Part shown: positions 43,624 through 52,344 of the stretch, piece after piece
How the letters are laid out: each line of letters begins with the position of its first letter
Numbering within the stretch: position 1 is the first letter of the stretch
From: Pseudaminobacter sp047739745
GTDB taxonomy: Bacteria; Pseudomonadota; Alphaproteobacteria; Rhizobiales; Rhizobiaceae
Assembly (NCBI RefSeq): GCF_047739745.1
Contig: NZ_JBLLVA010000001.1
Span: 310,001 to 374,000, forward strand
Length of the DNA stretch: 64,000 bases
Direction: 5' to 3'
The notes under the pieces: model-generated
Database searches by the model: none
What the model was told of the DNA's origin: nothing
Seen by the model: the letters and a program-made list of their open reading frames with translations, nothing else
Made by a program: the position numbers and the translations under genes

Positions 43624-44475
43624 ATGTCTCGTTGGTCTTGCATCAGACATGCCCTTGCCGGCGGTATCACGCTAGCGCTGGCGCAGTTCGTCGCGCCGCC
43701 AAGTTTCGCGGCAGAGCCCGTCGATCTCGAACTGATCCTGGCCGTTGATGTGTCGCTGTCGATGTCGCCCGGCGAGCTTGAAATCCAACGCCGGGGCTAT
43801 GCGGCGGCGCTCATGCATGACGATGTCATCCAGGCTATCCGTGATGGCGTTCATGGCAAAATCGCCGTAACCTTCTTCGAGTGGGCTGGCGCTACAACGC
43901 AGCGTGTCGTCGTACCGTGGACGACGATCTCCTCACTGGAGGATGCCGAGCGTGTGGTGCTCCAGCTTTCCGCCAAGCCGCCAAGCAGCGCACGGCGTAC
44001 GTCGATCTCCGGCGCGCTTGAATTCGGCAACGACCTGTTTGCCGAAAGCGGTTATCGCGGCACCAGACGGGTTATCGACGTATCCGGCGATGGACCGAAC
44101 AATCAGGGGGCGTCGGTGGAGGGTGCGCGTGACGCGCTGATAGCGAAGGGGGTCACCATAAACGGCCTGCCGCTGATGACAAATGGCGGCTTCACCAGCG
44201 TCTACGATATCGCGGACCTCGATCGCTATTACGCCGAATGCGTCATCGGGGGGCCGGGCGCCTTCATGATAGCGGTCAATGACTGGCCGCAGTTTCCCGA
44301 AGCCGTTCGCCGCAAGCTGGTTCTGGAACTGGCGGGTAACTCGCCCGACGATGCGGTGAGGAGCGAAGACACCAACAGTCTTCCGGTGGTTTTGGCGCAG
44401 GCCAAGGGATCCTACGACTGCCTGGTCGGCGAAAAGCTGTGGCGCGATCGGTCCTGGATGATGAACTCGCGCTGA
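43624..44475 (+). CDS. DUF1194 protein (exported von Willebrand A-like)
   Basis: This 283-residue protein has a signal peptide (hydrophobic stretch ending near FAAEP, residue 30) and the DUF1194 domain. The segment LILAVDVSLSMSPGE holds a DxSxS metal-ion-dependent adhesion site as in VWA domains; VIDVSGDGPNNQG is the second typical block. It is probably periplasmic. The function of the family is not known. The start ATG lies after the terminator of the previous gene, so it has its own promoter. Confidence 0.85.
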   Translation: MSRWSCIRHALAGGITLALAQFVAPPSFAAEPVDLELILAVDVSLSMSPGELEIQRRGYAAALMHDDVIQAIRDGVHGKIAVTFFEWAGATTQRVVVPWTTISSLEDAERVVLQLSAKPPSSARRTSISGALEFGNDLFAESGYRGTRRVIDVSGDGPNNQGASVEGARDALIAKGVTINGLPLMTNGGFTSVYDIADLDRYYAECVIGGPGAFMIAVNDWPQFPEAVRRKLVLELAGNSPDDAVRSEDTNSLPVVLAQAKGSYDCLVGEKLWRDRSWMMNSR

Positions 44476-44530
44476 TCCAGATCGACGCGTCCTGACGGAC
44501 GGACGCATATTGTCGATCTATCTCTTTGTT

Positions 44531-44582
44531 GGAGCATCGGATTTTTCCGAAAGCCGGGTTCCACCTTTCGGTCCGATGCTCC
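44531..44582. repeat. REP-like palindrome
   Basis: Outer arms GGAGCATCGGA (44531-44541) and TCCGATGCTCC (44572-44582) are a perfect 11-bp inverted repeat; inner arms CCGAAAG (44547-44553) and CTTTCGG (44565-44571) pair as well. It lies between convergent genes and may also act as a terminator. The right end and flank (CGATGCTCCAGT) match the repeat that abuts mgtE. Confidence 0.75.
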
Positions 44583-44603
44583 AGTCACATGTTTCGGGGC
44601 TTG

Positions 44604-45605
44604 TCAGGCCGCCAGCAATTGCTTGCGGTCCACCCGTTCTTGCTGAGGCGAGCGGGCGTAGAGCTCGCGGTAGCACTTGGAGAAATGCGAAGCCGAGACG
44701 AAGCCGCATGCCACCGCAACTTCGACCACCGGCAGCGACGACTGGATCAAGAGGTGACGGGCCCGGTCGAGCCTGATTTCCAGATAGTACCTCGCCGGAG
44801 AGCGGCCCATCTCGGTGCGAAACAACCTTTCAATCTGGCGACGCGACAGGCCGACATGCTCGGCGATTTCAATCAGCGACAATGGTTCGGAAAGATTGGC
44901 TTCCATCAGTTCGATGATGGTCAGCACCTTGGAGTTCTGAACGCCAAGACGCGCCCTGAGCGGCAGGCGCTGGCGGTCGGTCGGGCTGCGGACGCGATCG
45001 GTCAGCACCTGCTCGCAGACGCGATTGACGAGATTGTCGTCAAAATCTTCGCCGATCAGCTTCAGCATCATGTCCAGCGCGGCGGTGCCGCCGGCGCAGG
45101 TGTAGATGTTCTGATCGACCTCGAAGAGATCGGCAAAGACATTGACCTTCGGAAACGCCTCTGAAAATCCCGGCAGGTTTTCCCAATGGATCGCGCAGCG
45201 CTTGTTCGACAGCAGGCCGGCTGCAGCCAGCACATGTGCGCCAGTGCAGAGGCCGCCCACCGCGACGCCGCGATTATATTCTTCCCTGAGCCAGGCGAAG
45301 GTGGATTTGTTCTGGTATTTTTCGACGTTGAGGCCACTGCAGACCACCACCATGGAGGGGCGATCGACGCCGGACATTTTCTTGCGTTCATCATCGAGGG
45401 AGGTGTCGACGGAACACTCGACATAGTTGGAGGCACGGACCGGCTTGCCGTCGATGCTTGCCAGCCTCCATCGGTAAGCCTCGTAGCCGAGCATTCGATT
45501 GGCGGAGCGCAGCGGATCGAGCGCCGTGGCGAATGCTATCATCGTGAAATCGGGAACAAGAAAAAAAACGATCGAGCGTTTGATCGGATCTTTCGTGGCG
45601 CTCAA
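44604..45605 (-). CDS. GlxA/GbdR family transcriptional regulator (DJ-1/PfpI-AraC)
   Basis: This 333-residue regulator has an N-terminal DJ-1/PfpI-like sensor (about 10-190; Cys120 in GGLCTGAHVLAAAGLL at the nucleophile elbow) and a C-terminal AraC helix-turn-helix pair (SLIEIAEHVGLSRRQIERLFRTEMGRSPARYYLEIRLDRARHLL). The architecture is that of GbdR, which senses glycine betaine and dimethylglycine in pseudomonads, and CdhR/ArgR. Its position beside a dimethylglycine dehydrogenase-like gene and the corrinoid demethylation locus makes a role as a methylated-amine sensor likely, though this is inferred. Confidence 0.87.
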   Translation of the reverse strand: MSATKDPIKRSIVFFLVPDFTMIAFATALDPLRSANRMLGYEAYRWRLASIDGKPVRASNYVECSVDTSLDDERKKMSGVDRPSMVVVCSGLNVEKYQNKSTFAWLREEYNRGVAVGGLCTGAHVLAAAGLLSNKRCAIHWENLPGFSEAFPKVNVFADLFEVDQNIYTCAGGTAALDMMLKLIGEDFDDNLVNRVCEQVLTDRVRSPTDRQRLPLRARLGVQNSKVLTIIELMEANLSEPLSLIEIAEHVGLSRRQIERLFRTEMGRSPARYYLEIRLDRARHLLIQSSLPVVEVAVACGFVSASHFSKCYRELYARSPQQERVDRKQLLAA

Positions 45606-46175
45606 GGAACCCTCACACAGCCCATGATGTCGCTGACAAGAATGTCGCGATCAGCAAAGCTGTCATCAGGAAAAGCCATGGCTGTCAATGGGTAGAGGGC
45701 GCTTGGACGAAAAAAATTGCGACATTGGCCGCACTGCGTCATCCGCCGGACCAATGAGGAACGCAGCCGCCCGCCACTGCTTGCCGTCGGTTGCTTCAGC
45801 GGATGAGAAAGCCCAGCCGGGCAGCCGCGATTGCGCCGGCCTGGCCGGGCATTGTGCGGCCGAGGCGCTGGCGCTCAAGCGCAGTGGTCAGATTCATCTG
45901 GCGGCGATTGCCGGCGAGAAAGCGCGAGAAAATCTTCATGACACTTATCCATGCAGTCAGCTTACACGGGGTGCCTTCGTTTTATGGGGCGCCTCGTTTG
46001 CGAGGCTCATATAGGAGCTTCGCGCGAGGGCTTACACGAAGAAAACGAAGTGCTTGACGTGAAATGCGACATCGCCTGCTGACGGTGAATGAACAAGATG
46101 TCGCGGGCTGATTTGCAGCCATGGGATCGTGCCCGTGTCTTTCGTGCAAGGCACGTGGCTCGGACCGTCACTCGC
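45606..46175. other. 570-base spacer upstream of the GbdR-like gene; one doubtful small ORF
   Basis: The spacer holds the promoter of the GbdR-like gene. One short minus-strand frame (45796-45939, 47 residues, starting MKIFSRFLAGNRRQ, basic and Arg-rich) has a ggataag pseudo-ribosome site and could be a small protein, but I cannot assign it to any family. Other frames look like chance. No RNA structure was recognised. Confidence 0.35.
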
Positions 46176-46217
46176 ATAAAAAACCTGCCGGATGTCTGCG
46201 AGACGGTCCGGCAGGTT
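46176..46217 (-). terminator. intrinsic terminator of the DUF1127 gene
   Basis: Arms CCTGCCGG (46184-46191) and CCGGCAGG (46208-46215) enclose a loop of 16 bases with further pairing. On the minus strand the stem is followed by TTTTTTAT (A run 46176-46183 on the plus strand). It lies 20 bases past the DUF1127 stop. Confidence 0.88.
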
Positions 46218-46235
46218 GACCTTGCCTACACACGA

Positions 46236-46421
46236 TTATCTTTCTCCGGCCCAGGCACCGAACGAAACGCGCGAGGTCTTGCGCTTGTCATCGACATAGG
46301 GCCATCCGATATCCTTCTGGATTTCGCGTGGCAGCGAGCGGATCAGGCGCTCGGTTTGATAGCGGCTGCGGGCAGCGGAATAGTCGGCTGCAAAGCGGCT
46401 GATTGCTGAAAGAACAGACAT
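46236..46421 (-). CDS. DUF1127 domain small protein
   Basis: This 61-residue protein carries the DUF1127 segment YQTERLIRSLPREIQKDIGWP at its centre. Small rhizobial DUF1127 proteins have been linked to phosphate and carbon metabolism and RNA turnover, but the role of this one is unknown. The ATG at 46421 follows a strong gggagag ribosome site; the frame open upstream has no homology. An intrinsic terminator follows, so it is its own transcript, divergent from the LysR gene. Confidence 0.85.
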   Translation of the reverse strand: MSVLSAISRFAADYSAARSRYQTERLIRSLPREIQKDIGWPYVDDKRKTSRVSFGAWAGER

Positions 46422-46553
46422 TTCACTCTCCCTGGTTTGCGGTCCGGGCATTCGGACCAACTCTGCTGATGACTTGACTATCCGCCCGATTGGATGTTCA
46501 ATCAAACGAAATGGAATGATCTTTTAAGTCAGCAAAATTGAAAGGCGAGAGCG

Positions 46554-47456
46554 ATGACGACTCCCCTCAATCACCCCTTGCCGGTGCTTGATCTCGATGT
46601 GCTGCGTACGTTTGTGGCGATCGCCGAAACCGGAAGCTTCACCGCCGCTGCCAATGCCGTCTTTCGCACGCCTTCGGCGGTGTCGATGCAGATCAAGAAG
46701 CTCGAGGACATCCTGGGGCGTTCGGTGTTTTCGCGCGATGCAAGGTCGGTGACGCTGACCAATGACGGTGAAATCCTGCTCGGCTATGCCAGGCGGCTCC
46801 TGGCAATCAATCGCGAGGCGGTCTCCAAGTTCATCATTCCCGATATTGTCGGCGTCGTGCGCCTGGGCTCGCCAGACGATTATGGCGAACGCATTCTGCC
46901 GCATGTGCTGAAGCGTTTCGCCCAGACGCACCCTTCGATCGCCGTCGATGTGACCATCGACCAGAGCAAGAATCTGATGCGGCGCATGGACGACCGCACG
47001 CTCGACATCACGCTCATCACCAATTCCTACAAGGCTGCAGTGGCCGGCGCCGAGACACTGCTGACCGAGCCGATCGTATGGGCTGGCGCCAAGGGCGGCT
47101 GCGCGCATTTGCGCGAACCGCTGCCGGTGTCGCTATGGGAGGAGGGATGTGCCTGGCGCGCCGGCGCGCTCGAAGCGCTTGGCCGGGAAGGGCGAAGCTA
47201 CCGCATCGCCTATATGAGCGCGCATACGGCCGGCCAGCGTGCCGCCATTCTGGCGGATCTGGCGGTGGCGCCCTTACCGAAATCCTTCCTCGGCAGTTGC
47301 AATCTGGTGGAGCTTGGCGCGAAGGACGGCATGCCGGAGATCGGCGAATACAGCCTTGCGCTGGTGGTGGCGCCGGAAGCCAGCGCGCCGGTCAAGGCTG
47401 TTGCCGACCACATCCGCGCCGCCTTCGAGCTTTTCCGGGAAACCGGCAAGTTCTAG
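46554..47456 (+). CDS. LysR family transcriptional regulator
   Basis: This is a 300-residue LysR-type regulator. The N-terminal helix-turn-helix region reads LDVLRTFVAIAETGSFTAAANAVFRTPSAVSMQIKKLEDILGRSVFSRD (about residues 14-62), followed by a linker helix and the periplasmic-binding-like effector domain (VVRLGSPDDYGERILPHVLKRFAQTHPSI and on). Target genes and effector are not known. It ends tail-to-tail with the RACo-like gene of the corrinoid locus, with a hairpin between them. Confidence 0.9.
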   Translation: MTTPLNHPLPVLDLDVLRTFVAIAETGSFTAAANAVFRTPSAVSMQIKKLEDILGRSVFSRDARSVTLTNDGEILLGYARRLLAINREAVSKFIIPDIVGVVRLGSPDDYGERILPHVLKRFAQTHPSIAVDVTIDQSKNLMRRMDDRTLDITLITNSYKAAVAGAETLLTEPIVWAGAKGGCAHLREPLPVSLWEEGCAWRAGALEALGREGRSYRIAYMSAHTAGQRAAILADLAVAPLPKSFLGSCNLVELGAKDGMPEIGEYSLALVVAPEASAPVKAVADHIRAAFELFRETGKF

Positions 47457-47485
47457 AGCTTTTCCGGATAGCCTGAAAGGCTCTA
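47454..47485. terminator. hairpin between LysR and RACo genes
   Basis: Arms TAGAGCTTTTC (47454-47464) and GAAAGGCTCTA (47475-47485) pair with one mismatch. It starts at the LysR stop codon and reaches the last codon of the opposite gene, so it may terminate both convergent transcripts. Confidence 0.5.
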
Positions 47486-49558
47486 AGCAGAACCGCGTTC
47501 CCGCCGCGCGGCCCGCTCCTCGCGCGAGCGTCGACGTGGTGCAGCTTCGCTCGCAACGACCTGATCGCTGGCCGCCTTTCGCGGCGGCAGTTTCACGGCC
47601 GCCGCCAGCTTCGGAAATGGATCGACCTTGTTGGGCAACGCCATCGCATCGATGAAGATCTGCTGGAAATGCGGCTCAAGTGCCGTCTCGATCTTCTCGA
47701 TACGATTGACCTCGTCCTCGATTTCGCGGCGGTGATCGCGGTTGAGCAGCGCCATCAATGCGCCGGTGCCCGAGGCGTTTCCGACGGCCTTGACGTCGGC
47801 AAGGTCGCAGTCCGGGATCAGTCCAAGCACCATCGCATATTTCGGGTCGATGAAGGAGCCGAAGGCGCCGGCGAAACGGATCGTATCCATCGTCTCGACG
47901 CCCTGCTTTTCCATCAGCAGCTTGACGCCGGCATAGAGCGCGGCCTTGGCAAGCTGGATTGCCCGCACGTCGGTCTGCGTGATGGTGATGCGGGGTTCGC
48001 CGTCGCGCAAGAGATAGGAAAAGGTGCGGCCATTCTGGGCGATGCGCGGCGTTTTCGCGGCAAGCGCACCATCGATCACCCCGTCCTCGGAGATGATGCC
48101 GGAGAGATACATTTCGGCAACGACCTCGATGATGGCTGACCCGCAAATGCCGGTGACGCCGACGGCGCTTGCGGCCTCTTCAAAACCCTCCTCGTCGGAC
48201 CATTTGTCGACGCCGATGACACGGAATCTTGGCTCCAGCGTCTCCGGATCGATGCGCACGCGCTCGATGGCGCCGGGTGCCGCGCGCTGGCCGGAGGAGA
48301 TTTCCGCTCCCTCGAATGCCGGCCCGGTGGGTGAGGAGGCAGCAACGACGCGCTGGCGATTGCCGAGGATGATCTCGGCATTGGTGCCGACATCGACCAG
48401 CAGCATCATGCGGTCCTGCCTGTAAGGCCCTTCGGAAAGTGCGGCGCCTGCAGCATCGGCGCCAACATGGCCGGCAATGCAAGGCAGCGTGTAAAGCCTT
48501 GCGCCGCGATTGACCTCGATGCCGACCTCATGAGCCCAATATTGCAGGGCGCCGGATACGGCGAGCGCAAACGGCGCCTGGCCGAGTTCTGTCGGATCGA
48601 TGCCGAGGAACAGATGGTGCATGATGGGGTTGGCGACGAAGACGGAATCGAGAATGTCGTCGCGCTGGGCGTTGCCTTCCTCGCAGACCTTGCCGATCAG
48701 CCCGTTCACCGCCTCGCGCACCGCCTTGGTCATCGCTTCGCGGCCGTCCGGGTTCATCATGACGTAGGAAACCCGGCTCATCAGGTCCTCGCCGAAACGG
48801 ATCTGCGGATTGGATGTACCGGAGGAAGCGGCGATGCGCCCCGACAGCAGCGACACCAGATGCATGGCGATCGTGGTCGAGCCGATGTCGCAGGCGATGC
48901 CGTAGGCCTCGTTCTTCAATCCCGGCCAAAGCGCGACGATGAAGGGGCGCGATGCGCCCGCATCGCGATGGACTGCAGCGGTTACCGCCCAATTGCCCTT
49001 GCGCAGGATGCCCTGCACCTGGGGAATGAGGTGCGGCGCAATCAGCAGGTCTTTCCAGCCCCAATCCTTCTCAAGCATTGCCTTCAGCCGGTCGAGGTCG
49101 CCGAGCGGCTTGTGCATGTCGGGTTCGTCCACCTCGACATAGCAGAGCTGGATTGCCGGATTGCGATCGATGACACGATCGGTCGCGGCTTTTCGCACCA
49201 CCTGCGCGTTAATGACGGTGTCCTGCGGCACGTCGACGACCAGATCGCCCTGGACGGTCGCCGAACAGGAAAGCCGCCGTCCTTCGGGCAGGCCGCGCAC
49301 GCGCTCGTAACGTTCCTCCTTCGGACCCTTTGGCGAGATGTGGTCGTCGGAAGAGACGATCTGGTGCTTGGCGAAATTGCCTTCCTGCACCTCGATTTGG
49401 CAGCGCCCGCAGGTTGCCCGGCCGCCGCACACGCTTTCGACATAGACGCCAAGCTGGCGCGCGGCGTCGAGAATCGGCGTGCCCACCGGAAAACGCCCAC
49501 GCTTGCCCGATGGCATAAAGAGCACAAGCGGGTCGGTAAGGTTCGGCTGCGGGTTCAT
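47483..49558 (-). CDS. RACo-type ASKHA reductive activator of corrinoid proteins (DUF4445)
   Basis: This 691-residue protein restores the active Co(I) state of corrinoid proteins by ATP-dependent electron transfer. Residues 1-100 form a plant-type 2Fe-2S domain with Cys44, Cys50, Cys53 and Cys98. The ASKHA/DUF4445 part follows, with ACDIGSTTIAMHLVSLLSGR and MMLLVDVGTNAEIILGNR as nucleotide-binding motifs. This layout is that of RACo; methanogen RamA carries C-terminal 4Fe-4S clusters instead. The last 17 residues are Arg-rich (RRRSREERAARRERGSA). It lies 58 bases after the pterin methyltransferase gene in the same operon. The ATG at 49558 was chosen by its ggaaag site. Confidence 0.9.
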   Translation of the reverse strand: MNPQPNLTDPLVLFMPSGKRGRFPVGTPILDAARQLGVYVESVCGGRATCGRCQIEVQEGNFAKHQIVSSDDHISPKGPKEERYERVRGLPEGRRLSCSATVQGDLVVDVPQDTVINAQVVRKAATDRVIDRNPAIQLCYVEVDEPDMHKPLGDLDRLKAMLEKDWGWKDLLIAPHLIPQVQGILRKGNWAVTAAVHRDAGASRPFIVALWPGLKNEAYGIACDIGSTTIAMHLVSLLSGRIAASSGTSNPQIRFGEDLMSRVSYVMMNPDGREAMTKAVREAVNGLIGKVCEEGNAQRDDILDSVFVANPIMHHLFLGIDPTELGQAPFALAVSGALQYWAHEVGIEVNRGARLYTLPCIAGHVGADAAGAALSEGPYRQDRMMLLVDVGTNAEIILGNRQRVVAASSPTGPAFEGAEISSGQRAAPGAIERVRIDPETLEPRFRVIGVDKWSDEEGFEEAASAVGVTGICGSAIIEVVAEMYLSGIISEDGVIDGALAAKTPRIAQNGRTFSYLLRDGEPRITITQTDVRAIQLAKAALYAGVKLLMEKQGVETMDTIRFAGAFGSFIDPKYAMVLGLIPDCDLADVKAVGNASGTGALMALLNRDHRREIEDEVNRIEKIETALEPHFQQIFIDAMALPNKVDPFPKLAAAVKLPPRKAASDQVVASEAAPRRRSREERAARRERGSA

Positions 49559-49616
49559 TTCATGCTGCTTTCCTGCCGGCACTGCCGTGCACGGCAAATC
49601 CAGTCACAATTGCGTT

Positions 49617-50588
49617 CTAGCCTCGCGCCATGCGGGCTTCACGTCCGCCACGGCGTCGACCGCCCGCGGCGGCTTCGCCCGGCGCCCCGACTGCCACGGG
49701 CGCCGCGACCGGATTTCCGCCAGCGGCAGGCTTGTAGTCCTTGTAGGTCTTGATCCAGGTCGTGCAATCCCTGTCGGTGCCGTTGAGTACGTTCGCGGCG
49801 CGCACCGCCTCCATCTCCTGCGGGCGAACCGGGTTCATGATCGCCGAGGTCATGCCGGCACCGATAACCATCGGAATGAAGCCGGCATTGATGCCGTGGC
49901 GATGCGGCAGGCCGAAGGAAATGTTGGAAAGGCCGCAGGTCGTGTTGACTTTCAGCTCTTCGCGCAACCGCCTGAGCAAGGCAAAGACCTGGCGACCCGC
50001 ATCGCCCAACGCGCCAATCGGCATCACCAGCGGATCGACCACCACGTCATGGGCGGGAATGCCGAAATCGGCGCAGCGCTCGACGATCTTCTTGGCGACC
50101 GCGAAGCGCACGTCGGGATCCATGGAAATGCCGGTCTCGTCGTTCGAGATCGCGACCACGGGCACATTGTACTTTTTGACGAGCGGCAGGATCGCCTCGA
50201 GTTTTTCCTCTTCACCGGTGACGGAGTTGACCAGCGGACGGCCCTTGGCGACCTTCAAGGCAGCCTCGATCGCGCCTGAGACGGAACTGTCGATGGAGAG
50301 CGGCAGGTCGACCAGATCCTGGACGATTTCAAGCGTCTGCACGAGAAGGCCGGGCTCGGTCTCGTTCGGGTTCACGGCCGTCACGCCGGCATTGACATCG
50401 AGCATGGTGGCACCGCACGCCGCCTGTTCGAGCGCGTCCTTCTTCACCGTCTCGAAGTTGCCTTCCATCATCTCGGCGGCCAGCTTCTTGCGCCCGGTGG
50501 GGTTGATGCGCTCGCCGATCACGCAGAAAGGCTGATCGAAGCCAATGATGATTTCCTTGGTCGCCGAGGCGACGATCGTGCGGGTCAT
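49617..50588 (-). CDS. methyltetrahydrofolate:corrinoid protein methyltransferase (MtgA/AcsE-like)
   Basis: This is a 323-residue protein of the pterin-binding TIM-barrel family (dihydropteroate synthase-like). Visible: the N-terminal VIGERINPTGRKKL, GATMLDVNAG, LPLSIDSS, GRPLVNSVTGEE and CGLSNISFGLP, all family blocks. Related enzymes move methyl groups between corrinoid proteins and tetrahydrofolate (MtgA, AcsE, the MetH pterin domain). Here the likely direction is methyl-corrinoid to THF. The tail of about 35 residues is Ala/Gly-rich and ends RRRGGREARMARG, a basic feature shared with other enzymes of the locus. A 22-bp palindrome lies 16 bases before the ATG. Confidence 0.9.
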   Translation of the reverse strand: MTRTIVASATKEIIIGFDQPFCVIGERINPTGRKKLAAEMMEGNFETVKKDALEQAACGATMLDVNAGVTAVNPNETEPGLLVQTLEIVQDLVDLPLSIDSSVSGAIEAALKVAKGRPLVNSVTGEEEKLEAILPLVKKYNVPVVAISNDETGISMDPDVRFAVAKKIVERCADFGIPAHDVVVDPLVMPIGALGDAGRQVFALLRRLREELKVNTTCGLSNISFGLPHRHGINAGFIPMVIGAGMTSAIMNPVRPQEMEAVRAANVLNGTDRDCTTWIKTYKDYKPAAGGNPVAAPVAVGAPGEAAAGGRRRGGREARMARG

Positions 50589-50603
50589 GAGGCTCTCCGT
50601 TAA

Positions 50604-50625
50604 GATATAAAGACTTCTTTATATC
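50604..50625. promoter_or_regulatory. perfect 22-bp palindrome, operator candidate for the methyltransferase/RACo operon
   Basis: Arms GATATAAAGA (50604-50613) and TCTTTATATC (50616-50625) flank the two-base centre CT. The site lies between the metF-like gene and the pterin methyltransferase, 16 bases before its start codon. A near-copy occurs in front of the homocysteine methyltransferase gene at 59545-59566. The form recalls binding sites of ArsR-family methionine regulators (SahR/SamR) in alphaproteobacteria, as I remember them; no such regulator gene is in the window. Confidence 0.75.
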
Positions 50626-50665
50626 GTTATCCAATTTGTTTCAAGCGTCCGCCGAGGCGGCCGGC

Positions 50666-51757
50666 TCAACGCGAAGCTTTTTCCACCATCTGGACCGGCT
50701 TCTGGGTCTCGTTGTCATGGAGGATATGTTCAAGCCGGTCGGCTACCGTCCGGTCGTCGGCTCCGATCTCGCGTTTCCAGGGTTGGCGCCCCTTGAGGAC
50801 GCCCGATTCATGGACGATCTCGGCGACATATTCCTCCTGGCGATAGGCCATCACGTGGATGCCCGAAACGCCCGGAATTTCCTTCACCTCATTGATGATG
50901 TCGATGCAGAGCTGCTTGCCTTCCTTCTTCTGGTCGGCGGCACCTTCCAGGCGCTTGATGACGGCATCGGGAATGTGAATGCCCGGCACGTTCGAGCGTA
51001 TCCATTTTGCCGTCTTTGCCGAGGCAAGCGGGCCGACGCCGCACATGATGAAGCACTCGTCGGCCAGCCCGAGGTCGCGCACGCGCTGCATGTAGGTGCG
51101 GAACATCGGCACATCGAAACAGTACTGGCTCTGTACGAACTGCGCGCCGGCAGCGATCTTCTTGGCCAGGCGATGCGGCCGGAAATCGTAAGGCGGCGCG
51201 AACGGGTTGATCGCGGCGCCCAAAAACACGCCGGGAGGCGTTGTCAGCTTGCGGCCGGAGAGAAACTTGCTGTTGTCGCGCATGATGCGGATGGTTTCGA
51301 GCAGCGACATGCAGTCGAGGTCGAATACCGGCTTGGCGCCGGGCTGGTCCCCGGCCTGCACGCCGTCGCCGGTCAGGCAAAGTATATTGGCGACGCCCAT
51401 GGCGGCCGCCCCCAGAACGTCGCCCTGGATGGCGATGCGGTTCCGGTCACGGCAGGAAATCTGCATGATCGGCGCATAGCCCATGCGAGTCAGCAGCGCG
51501 CAGATACCGACGGAGGACATGTGGCAATTGGCGCCCGACGCATCCACCGCGTTGATGCCGTCCACCCAGCCGTCGAAGATCTTCGCGCGCTCGTAAACAT
51601 CGTGCGGGTTGGCGCTGTCGGGCGGGTTGAGTTCGGCGGTCACCGCGAACTCGCCGCGCCGCAGAACCCGTTCCAGCCGCCCGCGCGACGAATGGCCGGG
51701 CAGGGGATCGAGCGGCAGGTGCGGACCGTCCGGATGCTCGTCGCGCTGCTGCATCAT
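50666..51757 (-). CDS. methylenetetrahydrofolate reductase-like protein (MetF family)
   Basis: This is a 363-residue FAD-dependent TIM-barrel protein of the MetF family. FAVTAELNPPDSANPHDVYERA holds the conserved N-terminal glutamate, ILCLTGDGVQAGDQPGAKPVFDLD is the FAD-binding signature, and AQFVQSQYCFDVPMFRTYM follows. It should interconvert 5-methyl- and 5,10-methylene-tetrahydrofolate; in this locus it would oxidise methyl-THF made from corrinoid methyl groups. It is translationally coupled (ATGA overlap) to the Cys-rich MTHFR C-terminal-type protein upstream, a split form seen in anaerobic C1 pathways. Confidence 0.88.
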   Translation of the reverse strand: MMQQRDEHPDGPHLPLDPLPGHSSRGRLERVLRRGEFAVTAELNPPDSANPHDVYERAKIFDGWVDGINAVDASGANCHMSSVGICALLTRMGYAPIMQISCRDRNRIAIQGDVLGAAAMGVANILCLTGDGVQAGDQPGAKPVFDLDCMSLLETIRIMRDNSKFLSGRKLTTPPGVFLGAAINPFAPPYDFRPHRLAKKIAAGAQFVQSQYCFDVPMFRTYMQRVRDLGLADECFIMCGVGPLASAKTAKWIRSNVPGIHIPDAVIKRLEGAADQKKEGKQLCIDIINEVKEIPGVSGIHVMAYRQEEYVAEIVHESGVLKGRQPWKREIGADDRTVADRLEHILHDNETQKPVQMVEKASR

Positions 51758-52344
51758 GGCCGAACCTCGGCTTTTGCGGCTGCTTCGCGAGCTGCTGCCG
51801 CCTGCGCGGTCACCCGCAGCCAGGCCGAGGTTTCGCGCAGCGACTGGTCGACGGGCTTCTGCACGGTAAAGATGGCGTCGCCCTTGACCATGTTGCGCGA
51901 GCCTTCCCACGCTTTGACCCAGACGCACGGCATGTCGGGCTCGACTTCGCAATTTCCGTTGGCGCGCACGCCGCCGCAGGGGCCGTTGCGCAACTGCTTG
52001 GGGCAGTTCATCGGGCAGGACATGCCGGTGGAGGAGAGGATGCACTGGCCGCACATGCGGCAGTCGAACATGAAGCCCTTGACGCGCTTTTCCACGAATT
52101 TGACCGGCGCCTCTACCCGGCTGTAGCCGATGCCTTTCCAGACCGGATGCAGCATCAGGAACATGTCGGCGAAGCGCGCGTAGAACCATTCGAGCGCGCG
52201 CGAATGGCGAACCGCCCAAAGCCGGACCGCGTAGGAGCGCTGGACGCGCCGCTGCGGCGACACGTCTGCGGGTTTGTAGTCGCTTTTCGGCGCTGCCTTC
52301 CTGACCAATGTGGCCTGGGTAATCGCCGGTCTGTCGTCAGCCAT
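51754..52344 (-). CDS. methylenetetrahydrofolate reductase C-terminal (MetV-like) Cys-rich protein
   Basis: This 196-residue protein carries the MTHFR C-terminal/MetV-type domain with a dense cysteine cluster (FDCRMCGQCILSSTGMSCPM, then NCPKQLRNGPCGGVR, GNCEVEPDMPC; about residues 92-145). In acetogens and other anaerobes the MetV partner of MetF binds iron-sulfur or zinc and passes electrons. Its place before metF with a 4-base overlap supports a MetVF complex. The N-terminal 90 residues are basic. It overlaps the preceding gene by eight bases. Confidence 0.87.
   Translation of the reverse strand: MADDRPAITQATLVRKAAPKSDYKPADVSPQRRVQRSYAVRLWAVRHSRALEWFYARFADMFLMLHPVWKGIGYSRVEAPVKFVEKRVKGFMFDCRMCGQCILSSTGMSCPMNCPKQLRNGPCGGVRANGNCEVEPDMPCVWVKAWEGSRNMVKGDAIFTVQKPVDQSLRETSAWLRVTAQAAAAREAAAKAEVRP

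Noticed and set aside
45688..46014. 108-residue plus-strand open frame in the spacer before the GbdR-like gene
   Set aside because: No ribosome site, no recognisable domain, and composition like other shadow frames.
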